Assembly: GCA_030824535.1 (NCBI GenBank)
Contig: JAVBXO010000209.1
Location: 1 to 32,382 of the forward strand
DNA from: Azonexus sp.
GTDB lineage: Bacteria > Pseudomonadota > Gammaproteobacteria > Burkholderiales > Rhodocyclaceae
Direction of reading: 5' to 3'
DNA: 32,382 nt
Below are positions 18,625-26,435 of the stretch, piece by piece; position 1 is the first letter of the stretch, and every line of letters starts with the position of its first letter. The notes under the pieces were generated by a model that was not told the origin of the DNA, ran no database searches, and worked only from the letters and a program-made list of their open reading frames with translations. The translations under genes were made by a program, and so were the position numbers.

Positions 18625-19881
18625 ATGCTTCGTGAAAAATTATTTCATCCCTCCAGAGGTAGCCTTGCTTCCCAGGCATCAGCCCGGTTTACCTATCTAG
18701 CGGAGGTCGTTGCTAAGGCGTTTGAACCGACGCAGACGCAGTTGGAGGATTTGGAGCGTGCCTACAATGCTACTGGCGAATACCTAGCTGCTTGTCCAGA
18801 GTTTGATGGGTTGCTCACCCAGGTTCACGCCCAAGGCTCTCGTCAGATGGGAACCATTATTCGCCCGATGAACTCAAGCCGCGAAGGGTTCGACATTGAC
18901 CTAGTTGCGAAGTTGTCGACGAATGCAATTGCACTCTATAGCGGTAGCCAAGGTGCATCTCTCCTGCTTAGCCATCTTAAAACTGCCCTCACGCGATACG
19001 CAAAGAGCCATGAACTGAAAATCGAACCTTGGGATCGCTGCGTGACCCTTGTGTACGCAGGGGGAATGCGTGCCGACTTCGTTCCCATCATTGAGGATCC
19101 CCGATTCTCGCTCTCTTACGGCGAGCATCACGGCTTGATTCCTGACAGAAAGCTCCAAAGCTATATGTCGACCAATCCCAAGGGCTACTGCTTAGGATTC
19201 GACAAGGTGGCCAAAATTCAGGCCAATTTCACAAGTCAGTTTGCGTTGGACTCCATTGCCACCGAAGCAATGAAGGCGGAACTGGTACCTCTCCCGGACG
19301 CGGCGGAAGTATTGGGGCGGCTGTTGTGCCGCTTCGTGCAATTAGCCAAGGTTCATCGCAACTTCTCATTCGCTGATGCAAATGAGGCATTTGTACCAAC
19401 GTCAGTCTTCCTTACGTCGCTCATTGCTCTCGCTTACGAACGACTGGCGCCACACCCTCACGATGGGCCACTTGAGTTGTTCGTGGATATCATTGATGTG
19501 CTGCCCAATATGTTTGAGCGCCATAGCTTTGGAAATGGCCGTCAACATTGGATTCTGAGAAATCCCTTCGCCCTCAATGATAATCTCGCCGACTCCATGA
19601 ATACGCCTGAGCGGCAAGAGGCATTTAACCAGTGGCATGAAAAGCTGAAGAGCGATCTAAAACAACTGGTCTATGCAATTGACGATATGTCTAACTCCGA
19701 CGGTGTGCTTGATGTCGTCAAGAAGTCGTTCGGGCCGAGGGCGTCCATGGCAATGGTTGAGCACAACGCTAAAACTCGGGAGGCTCGCCGTGCAAACGGT
19801 AGAGCCAACTATTTCGTAGGCGGAGCAGCAGCTTCAATTAGCTCTGTGTCACGCTCGCACACCTTCTTTGGCGACCACTGA
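18625..19881 (+). CDS. Second DncV/cGAS-like nucleotidyltransferase
   Basis: GSRQMGTIIRP...GFDIDLVAKL plus MRADFVPII gives an apparently intact GS + DxD + D active-site pattern. Confidence 0.8.
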   Translation: MLREKLFHPSRGSLASQASARFTYLAEVVAKAFEPTQTQLEDLERAYNATGEYLAACPEFDGLLTQVHAQGSRQMGTIIRPMNSSREGFDIDLVAKLSTNAIALYSGSQGASLLLSHLKTALTRYAKSHELKIEPWDRCVTLVYAGGMRADFVPIIEDPRFSLSYGEHHGLIPDRKLQSYMSTNPKGYCLGFDKVAKIQANFTSQFALDSIATEAMKAELVPLPDAAEVLGRLLCRFVQLAKVHRNFSFADANEAFVPTSVFLTSLIALAYERLAPHPHDGPLELFVDIIDVLPNMFERHSFGNGRQHWILRNPFALNDNLADSMNTPERQEAFNQWHEKLKSDLKQLVYAIDDMSNSDGVLDVVKKSFGPRASMAMVEHNAKTREARRANGRANYFVGGAAASISSVSRSHTFFGDH

Positions 19882-20345
19882 TGGCGATACCGTGTCGCCG
19901 CCTTTCATTGGCTCAGCGTGGCTCGGAGCTACAGGCGTTGCGGTGGCCAAACTCCAAGATGGAGTATTGGCAAGGCCGGGAAATGCGTTTTTCCTTTAGT
20001 ATGGCACCGACGCCGATGTCTAGAAGCTACCGGTGCTTGTTAAAGGTGCCAAGGTCTGGTTTCCCTGAAATGATCGTCCTCGAACCGGATTTGAAGCTGC
20101 TTGCCGGTGGCCGGCCGATTCCGCACGTGTACCCGTATAACAACAAAGGCACAAAGCTCTGCCTCTGGCTCCCAGGTTCGGGCGAGTGGAATTCAAACAT
20201 GCGATTCGAGGAGACGTACCTCTCGTGGACTGCGGAGTGGCTCGATTACTTTGAAGAGTGGCTCGAAACGGACAAGTGGGCAGGAGGCGGTGCTCATCCC
20301 GAGCCACATTCGAGCAAAAAGAATCTTGGAAAGAGGTCGCTTTAA
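19881..20345 (+). CDS. E2-like (ubiquitin-conjugating-fold) CBASS protein
   Basis: PHVYPYNNKGTKLCLWLPGSGEWNSNMRFEETYLSWTAEWLDYFEEWLETDKWAGGGAHP fits the bacterial CBASS E2 signature with candidate catalytic Cys (TGC at 20160-20162); TGATG overlap with the upstream stop. Confidence 0.75.
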   Translation: MAIPCRRLSLAQRGSELQALRWPNSKMEYWQGREMRFSFSMAPTPMSRSYRCLLKVPRSGFPEMIVLEPDLKLLAGGRPIPHVYPYNNKGTKLCLWLPGSGEWNSNMRFEETYLSWTAEWLDYFEEWLETDKWAGGGAHPEPHSSKKNLGKRSL

Positions 20346-20735
20346 GTGTTTATCGAGCTGCGAAGCTTGACCATCCTTTTTGTAGTGCGACGAATCGAAA
20401 ACCATGAATGTCGATATCTGCGTCCCTGAGCGGTGCAATCATGGTGCTTCGGCGGTAAGAACCGGTCAAAAAGGAATCGAGACAGTGAATCAGTCTCGAA
20501 AGCTTCGCGCATGTGCTTTTACCGGGTTGAGACGGTCGTCGCCTGTAAGTCTGTGATTTCCAGATTTGACGTCAATTTCTGAAAGCTCTGATAGATGGTT
20601 GTCGGCATGAATGCCCCCAATATTGGATGTCGATAGCCTCATATTATTCTTGTGGAATTATACTTACAGATGCAGGCAAACCTATAACTTCGACATATGT
20701 GTCATGGAATTTTCCTGAGGACAGGCTGGCGGTTT

Positions 20736-21512
20736 ATGGCTACCCAACCCCAACGCAGCGACCCAATTAGTGAAAAATACTTTAAGCCTCTTGAGCGGGC
20801 TGACGCGGCTGGAGACTGGCTTTTCGTCGGCGCCGCAGTTGTATCGATCATCACAGTATTGATCGAAAAAGGCGATTTACCCCGCGCCTACAATCTGATT
20901 CAGGGCACTTTCGTTGTACTCGTCCTGAGTCTCTTCGTGGCCGGACAGATCAGTCGCCTTTATTTTTCCCCCCGCGCCGAAGACAAACGCCGAGAAGAGT
21001 TCCTATCCAACGCGCTCAGTGTCAATCTGACCCATGAGCGTACCATTGGCTATTACAACAACAGTGAGATTGACCCAATCCGGAAAGTGGGTCTCAATAT
21101 CCTGGAAAACACGCATTTCACGAAGGCAATTGCCCTTGAGATGGTGAAAAGAGAGCGGCTGGTGAGTGGCACTTACCTTGCCATCTGGCTTGTTCTCCTG
21201 CTCAACAGGGATACCGACCTTGGCTTAATTTCAGCGGCCGCGCAGGCTGTATTCGGCGAACAGATTATTTCCCGCTGGCTACGCTTGGAATGGCTACGCA
21301 TCCGGTCGGAAAAAATCTTCCGGGAGTTGCATAGAGCTTTTCTGTCAAATCCGGCACCGCATGTTTTGGGTGCCCAAATCTTGGAAGCGTTTTCGACCTA
21401 CGAGGCAACGAAGTCGAGCGCTAGCATCGTGCTATCGACCAGCAGCTTCGACCGTCTCAACCCTTCGCTGACCCAAGAATGGGAGGACATCAAGGCATCG
21501 CTCACTACGTAG
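20736..21512 (+). CDS. Uncharacterised membrane protein
   Basis: ATG 20736 (MATQPQRSDPISEKYF...); hydrophobic stretches WLFVGAAVVSIITVLI, GTFVVLVLSLFVAGQI, GTYLAIWLVLLL. Confidence 0.7.
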   Translation: MATQPQRSDPISEKYFKPLERADAAGDWLFVGAAVVSIITVLIEKGDLPRAYNLIQGTFVVLVLSLFVAGQISRLYFSPRAEDKRREEFLSNALSVNLTHERTIGYYNNSEIDPIRKVGLNILENTHFTKAIALEMVKRERLVSGTYLAIWLVLLLNRDTDLGLISAAAQAVFGEQIISRWLRLEWLRIRSEKIFRELHRAFLSNPAPHVLGAQILEAFSTYEATKSSASIVLSTSSFDRLNPSLTQEWEDIKASLTT

Positions 21513-21809
21513 GAAGGTGAGTTCCGGCTGGAAAATCTGCCATACAGAGTGCTTGGCCACCGAAGGGCCGCTTATTGATGCTTTGTTGACCGAATCAGCC
21601 TGTCTCTCAAATGGCGGCTCTGGCCGAGTTGAGGTCATCGCGGGGCGTAGGGACCCGACCATCGGGCGCAACAGTACAAGGGCCAAGCCAGTCTGACGCA
21701 ACATCGCATGAGCGCCCGCTTTTGAAAACCTGAAGATAGCGTAATTAGTGCCAGCGTCGTTGCACCGTTGCAGGAGCTCCAGCAAGCAGGCCAAACTCAA
21801 TGCAGATTC

Positions 21810-22664
21810 TTATCCGCTTTGAATAGTGAGCTCCATCAAGATAACTTGGGCGAGTTCGGACGAATCGAGTACCCGACCTCTCTCCTCCTCGACCCTGGTC
21901 TTCATCCGATCCAGCGCTTGGATGGATTTCAAGTAGTAGCTTGAACAAAAGCAAACGCTCCCTGCCAACGGATCGCGGCAACAGTCTGGAAACAGTACAT
22001 ATTCATAGTACTCGCTGATCGCCTGAGCGATGCCGTGCCTGAAGAACCAAGGGCCGAGAGTCAGTAAGCATCGCGTTGCCGCTCGATAAAAGATGATGGC
22101 TGTATCGATGAGCTTCGCTTCTCCAGCCAGCCGCATGCAGATGGTGAGAACTCCGAGGCTCTCGAGATTTCCGATCATTAAAACTGCAGTGCAGCGCTTT
22201 TTTAGCCAGCGCGGATCGTAGGGAGTTCCACTGGCTGATCCGAACATTCTCGACAACAGCTCATCACCCTCCGCGCACGTGCGCCCCGCCAAGGCGAGCC
22301 CGACCTGAGTCGCTGGCCGATCTAACCGAAGCGAGTCCCAAAGGGGCGATTGAAGTATCTGCGTCGTCCCGGGGCAGCGACGCTCTGCCAAGGCGATGGT
22401 CTGTGCTGCGGGCGAATGAACTCCTGAGCGGTAATCCCGCCATCGCCTTCTAGCCCCCTGTGGATCCTCGTACTCTTCGTCAATCGGCTCCAGAGTGCGC
22501 TGGATGTCCGTCGGTGTGTCTGCATCGAGGCGGAGCCGAATTTCATTGAACCAACAAATCGTGGCAAACGCGGTGGAGACATGTCGCCTTCCGGACGCGA
22601 AAGATCGCCGTTCGATGGATGCGAAAGTAAATGCCGCTAACGATTTATGTGAAGAATCAACCAA
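21810..22664 (-). CDS. Hypothetical protein
   Basis: 284-aa ORF with protein-like composition, no recognised family; divergent from the 22762 gene. Confidence 0.6.
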   Translation of the reverse strand: MVDSSHKSLAAFTFASIERRSFASGRRHVSTAFATICWFNEIRLRLDADTPTDIQRTLEPIDEEYEDPQGARRRWRDYRSGVHSPAAQTIALAERRCPGTTQILQSPLWDSLRLDRPATQVGLALAGRTCAEGDELLSRMFGSASGTPYDPRWLKKRCTAVLMIGNLESLGVLTICMRLAGEAKLIDTAIIFYRAATRCLLTLGPWFFRHGIAQAISEYYEYVLFPDCCRDPLAGSVCFCSSYYLKSIQALDRMKTRVEEERGRVLDSSELAQVILMELTIQSG

Positions 22665-22761
22665 TTGAGCGTGACTTCATGAGCGACTGTAATAACAACC
22701 GTTACCTAGGTCATTTAGAACCCAAACGATAGCATGGTGACAGAGCACGACAGGGGATGCC

Positions 22762-23064
22762 ATGACTATTGCAATACATGACGAGGCCGACATTCGGCAG
22801 ATCGCTGAGGAACTCTCCACTCGATTGACAGCGCAGTACGGTGCAGTACTGGGCTCGAGTGCACTGATCAAAGAGCTGGGGTATCCATCGTCAGGTGCAT
22901 TTCAGCAGGCGTTGGTACGTGGAACGGTTCCTGTACCCGTGTTCCGCATCGAGCATCGGCGGGGCAGCTTCGCGCTGACGCGTGATGTTGCGCTGTGGCT
23001 GAGTCGGCGGCGCGCCCAGGCCCTTGCCAGCCGACGAGCTCAAGGCAGGGGGCTATCTCAGTGA
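22762..23064 (+). CDS. Small putative DNA-binding protein upstream of tnsA
   Basis: SSALIKELGYPSSGAFQQALVRGTVPVPVFRIEHRRGSFALTRDVALWLSRRRAQ reads like an AlpA/PrtN/excisionase-type winged helix. Confidence 0.55.
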   Translation: MTIAIHDEADIRQIAEELSTRLTAQYGAVLGSSALIKELGYPSSGAFQQALVRGTVPVPVFRIEHRRGSFALTRDVALWLSRRRAQALASRRAQGRGLSQ

Positions 23065-23141
23065 TTGCCAAGATTCATCGCAACGGCAAGAACAAAGCAG
23101 CAAGGAGTGAGATGACCGCATGAAAGCATGAGCACAAACAA

Positions 23142-23173
23142 AAACGCCGCCGGCTGGCAGGCCGGCGGCGTTT
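23142..23173 (+). terminator. Strong GC-rich hairpin, likely intrinsic terminator
   Basis: AAACGCCGCCGGC-TGGCAG-GCCGGCGGCGTTT, 13-bp perfect stem, 6-nt loop. Confidence 0.7.
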
Positions 23174-23206
23174 CGTACCAAGGAAGACCCTTAGATTTAC
23201 TTTAGT

Positions 23207-23238
23207 GATTCGAATCTACTCGCGCCACCTGCGCGAGT
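23207..23238. promoter_or_regulatory. Two adjacent inverted repeats upstream of tnsA: GATTCGAATC and ACTCGCGC-CACCT-GCGCGAGT
   Basis: 10-bp perfect palindrome (23207-23216) and 8-bp-arm inverted repeat (23218-23238) within 100 bp of the tnsA start. Confidence 0.5.
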
Positions 23239-23300
23239 CAAGGGCCTTCCTTTTCCTATCGATATTTCAGACCGGAGATCCCGGTCGGAAAGGAACTGGC

Positions 23301-24287
23301 ATGCCCAAAGCCATCAAACTGACCCTGGCGCGCCTGCAGGAAGTCCTGCGCCGTCAGGACCCGCCACAATGGGGCAAACCATACGACCCCGCGATTCGCG
23401 CAACGCGGGAGGAGGCGCCCTCCAGAAGTCGGCCAGCACAAGTCTGGTCCGAACGCTTAGATCGCTACTGCCATACCTTGTCCCTAGTAGAGCAGAAAGT
23501 GCTGTTACTGGCTCTATTCAATCCACATCTGTTTGAACTCCAGGAGCAGCGGATGCTCACAACAGAGCCAAGACCACATCCGCTGACAGGACACAGTCTG
23601 GCCATGGGACTGGAGCTACCCGGCTTACGCGGCATAATTGATGTGTGCGAGCGACTGAACATGATTGATCGGCTCCCGTGGATCCTCATCGATCACCCTG
23701 ATAGTACCGACCGGGTTCCCGTACCAGCCCCCTTCATTGGCGACTTCCTCTTATTCCTGAGCGATGATAACGGTCCGTATTGCGTGAACTGGACAGTCAA
23801 GGCTTCGAAGGAGGATTTTCTGCGCCGCCCGATTGACCAACGCCCGGCTCGCCGCGCCGAAGTGCAAGAGGCTGCTGTGCGTGCTCGGCATGCCATTGAG
23901 GAGCGCTACTATTTGGACGCGTGCATTCCCACCATCCGCATTGTGGATTCCGATATCCCCGAGCTGTTTGCGCAAAACCTCCGGAGCCTGATTCTAGTAC
24001 AACACCGCGCCGCTGGCGTCGATGCCTCAATCTACGCAGAGGTCTGCGATCGCTTGCGGGCGTCGCTGCAGACGGAGCAGCCGCCGCTCGAAATCCTGCT
24101 CTCCGTCATTCATCGACACGATCTGGACTTGGAAACGGCTAAAGCCCTGTTTTTCCGGTCGCTCTGGCGACGCGACGTACGCCCGGAGTTGACGGAGGAG
24201 GTCATCTTTGTTGACCGCCCATTACGGCCGGAGCGCCATGATCCGCTTCAGGTCTACGCGAGTTGGTTTGCGCGGCAGCAGGCATGA
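23301..24287 (+). CDS. tnsA: TnsA-like transposon endonuclease subunit
   Basis: First gene of a tns-type operon; nuclease-like motif PFIGDFLLFLSDDNGPYCVNWTVKASKEDF fits PD-(D/E)xK TnsA; ATG 23301 preceded by AAGGAA. Confidence 0.78.
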   Translation: MPKAIKLTLARLQEVLRRQDPPQWGKPYDPAIRATREEAPSRSRPAQVWSERLDRYCHTLSLVEQKVLLLALFNPHLFELQEQRMLTTEPRPHPLTGHSLAMGLELPGLRGIIDVCERLNMIDRLPWILIDHPDSTDRVPVPAPFIGDFLLFLSDDNGPYCVNWTVKASKEDFLRRPIDQRPARRAEVQEAAVRARHAIEERYYLDACIPTIRIVDSDIPELFAQNLRSLILVQHRAAGVDASIYAEVCDRLRASLQTEQPPLEILLSVIHRHDLDLETAKALFFRSLWRRDVRPELTEEVIFVDRPLRPERHDPLQVYASWFARQQA

Positions 24288-24296
24288 GGAGCGACC

Positions 24297-26435
24297 ATGC
24301 GTACCGGTACTCAGTTATGTGCCCCTGAGGGCTTTGATGCCCTTTGCAAGGGTGTACGGTATCACCTGCTTCGCAGCGACCCGGCCCGGCAGCGCGTTTT
24401 GCTGGTGGAATTCCAGCGGAAACACCAACGCAGTGGTGAAGGCCAAAGGAGTAGTGCCGACACCGGCACCAAAGGGGGCGCATCCGGGGGGCATTCGGGA
24501 GTCTCTGATCAGGGCGCGGGTGGAACATATGCCAGCTACCGGCCTGTTCTGCATTTCTTGTCTCGCCATCAATTCGAGCAGGCCCTGGAGCGTGGGCTGA
24601 TTTTCGCGTGCGAACCACAGGACGAGCTTCCCCCTTGGCTCGCCGGCGTGACCATTGTGGAACTCCAAGCGTACGCAGAACTTCGCGTGGGCCAGAAGCG
24701 CAGCCACGCTGCGCGTATCGACCAGATTTTGGTGCATCTATGGCCGCTGGTGCAGAACCTGGACCAGATTCTGGGTGCCGAGTCTCCCGACACACTCATC
24801 AACGCACACGCGAGAGCGTGCAAGCCTCCACAGCATGAGACGCGCTTTAGGACTGCGTTCTATGCGTACGTGTGCTTCGGTTGCAATCGGTGGGCTTTGC
24901 ACTATCCGGTGCATCATATTGGTCACTGGGACCGGATGGGGCGCGAGCGGAAGTTTGGCCGGCCATCAAGGCTCAATGGTGCCCATCACGGCCACGGTTC
25001 CAACGACCAGGAGATGATTAATCGGATTCTGGAGGGGTACCGAAAGTATGCCGGTCCGGGGCAACACCTGAGCGCAATCTATCGCCGCACCCTGCGCACC
25101 GTGTTCGGCTGTCTGGTGCAAACCGACCCCCAGGGCAGAAAGTACTTCGTACACCCCGCCGGCAAGGCATTTCCGACCTTTGGTCAGTTCGCCTACCGGG
25201 TCGGTCAGGCCTTTCCACTGGAGATGCGCCAAGTCTACAAGTATGGTCATACCCGGGTCAGGACCCGGCTGCAGCATTCGCTCGGTCGCTTTGCTGAGAG
25301 TGTGGGCAACCTAATGGAACGGACCGAGCAGGATGCCTATTGCTGTGATCGGGTAGCCAAAGGTTACTTGCCAGACAGCCACCTGCCGGCACTCTGGGTT
25401 GTACGCACGCGCTGCATTGCATCTGGGATGCTCGTCGGGATTGGATTCTCCATCGGTGCAGAGGCGGCGTCAGCGTATCGCCTGGCCAAGTTCTGCGAAG
25501 CCATCGACAAGGTGAAGTTCTGTAGCCTGTTCGGCTTGCAGATTAAGGAAGGCGACTGGCCGAGTGTCGGCGTGTCACCCCATGTGATCCATGACCGAGG
25601 TCCTGGCGCCACAGCCAGAGCCGAATCGGCCAATCCCGTTCTAAGGCCCGTCATCAAGGAATCTGCTCCCAGTTACTCTGGCCAATCCAAAGCATCAATC
25701 GAAACGACCCACCCAAAAGCGATCAAGCTCGAAGGAAAACCCCACTATCTCGAGACACGCCTTTCAATTACCCAATTGGCGGCCCAGGAAATCATCAGGA
25801 CGATCGCCGACAATCACAGCATCGATGTGGCGGACCGGCTCAACAACGATGCTGTCGAGGCTGGTGTGTTTCCGACCCCTGTTGCGTTGTGGAACTACCT
25901 TGATCGTCGAGGACGCAACCACGCCATCTCAATGCGCTTCGAAGAGGCAGTCCGGGCATACTTGACGCCAATTGAGCTGACCGTTCGGGACGATGCGGTG
26001 TACTTCAAGGAAATGCGCTTTGACTCCACGGCCCTACAGCGGTCGGAGGCACTGCAGAAGGCACACACCTGCGGAACCTACCGGCTAGGCGGCTACATGT
26101 TGGATGTCTGCGTGCGCCATCTGTGGGTGGAGGCGGGCACGGATCTGATCGAGGTGGATGCGATGCTGGCCATTCGGGATGGGGAGGAACAACTCTACAT
26201 CTCGGTGGTGGAACTTGAACAGCTTGATCGCTTGCGACGCGACGGGAAACTGGAGCTCAAATACCACCAGCTTGCTGCGCGATCCGAGTACGAGGCCACA
26301 TTCGAGCAGCATATGGGACAACAGTTCGACCAGTGTATCGTCAAGGGTGGAAGAAACAAGAGATCGAAGGCCGCTTCAGTAGAAGAACGCCAGCAAATCA
26401 TGCAATACCTGCGAGCAAAAGGAGGAAAGCGATGA
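24297..26435 (+). CDS. tnsB: TnsB-like DDE transposase
   Basis: RNase-H fold signature: ERTEQDAYCCDRVAKG (first D), GIGFSIGAEAASAYRLA, VIHDRGPG (second D), SKASIETTHPK (E). Confidence 0.85.
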   Translation: MRTGTQLCAPEGFDALCKGVRYHLLRSDPARQRVLLVEFQRKHQRSGEGQRSSADTGTKGGASGGHSGVSDQGAGGTYASYRPVLHFLSRHQFEQALERGLIFACEPQDELPPWLAGVTIVELQAYAELRVGQKRSHAARIDQILVHLWPLVQNLDQILGAESPDTLINAHARACKPPQHETRFRTAFYAYVCFGCNRWALHYPVHHIGHWDRMGRERKFGRPSRLNGAHHGHGSNDQEMINRILEGYRKYAGPGQHLSAIYRRTLRTVFGCLVQTDPQGRKYFVHPAGKAFPTFGQFAYRVGQAFPLEMRQVYKYGHTRVRTRLQHSLGRFAESVGNLMERTEQDAYCCDRVAKGYLPDSHLPALWVVRTRCIASGMLVGIGFSIGAEAASAYRLAKFCEAIDKVKFCSLFGLQIKEGDWPSVGVSPHVIHDRGPGATARAESANPVLRPVIKESAPSYSGQSKASIETTHPKAIKLEGKPHYLETRLSITQLAAQEIIRTIADNHSIDVADRLNNDAVEAGVFPTPVALWNYLDRRGRNHAISMRFEEAVRAYLTPIELTVRDDAVYFKEMRFDSTALQRSEALQKAHTCGTYRLGGYMLDVCVRHLWVEAGTDLIEVDAMLAIRDGEEQLYISVVELEQLDRLRRDGKLELKYHQLAARSEYEATFEQHMGQQFDQCIVKGGRNKRSKAASVEERQQIMQYLRAKGGKR

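Noticed and set aside
24208-24600. Alternate-frame ORF bridging tnsA and tnsB, considered as evidence of a frameshift in tnsB
   Set aside because: The 24297-26435 frame is continuous, and its Gly/Ser-rich stretch is a plausible linker. No need for a frameshift.
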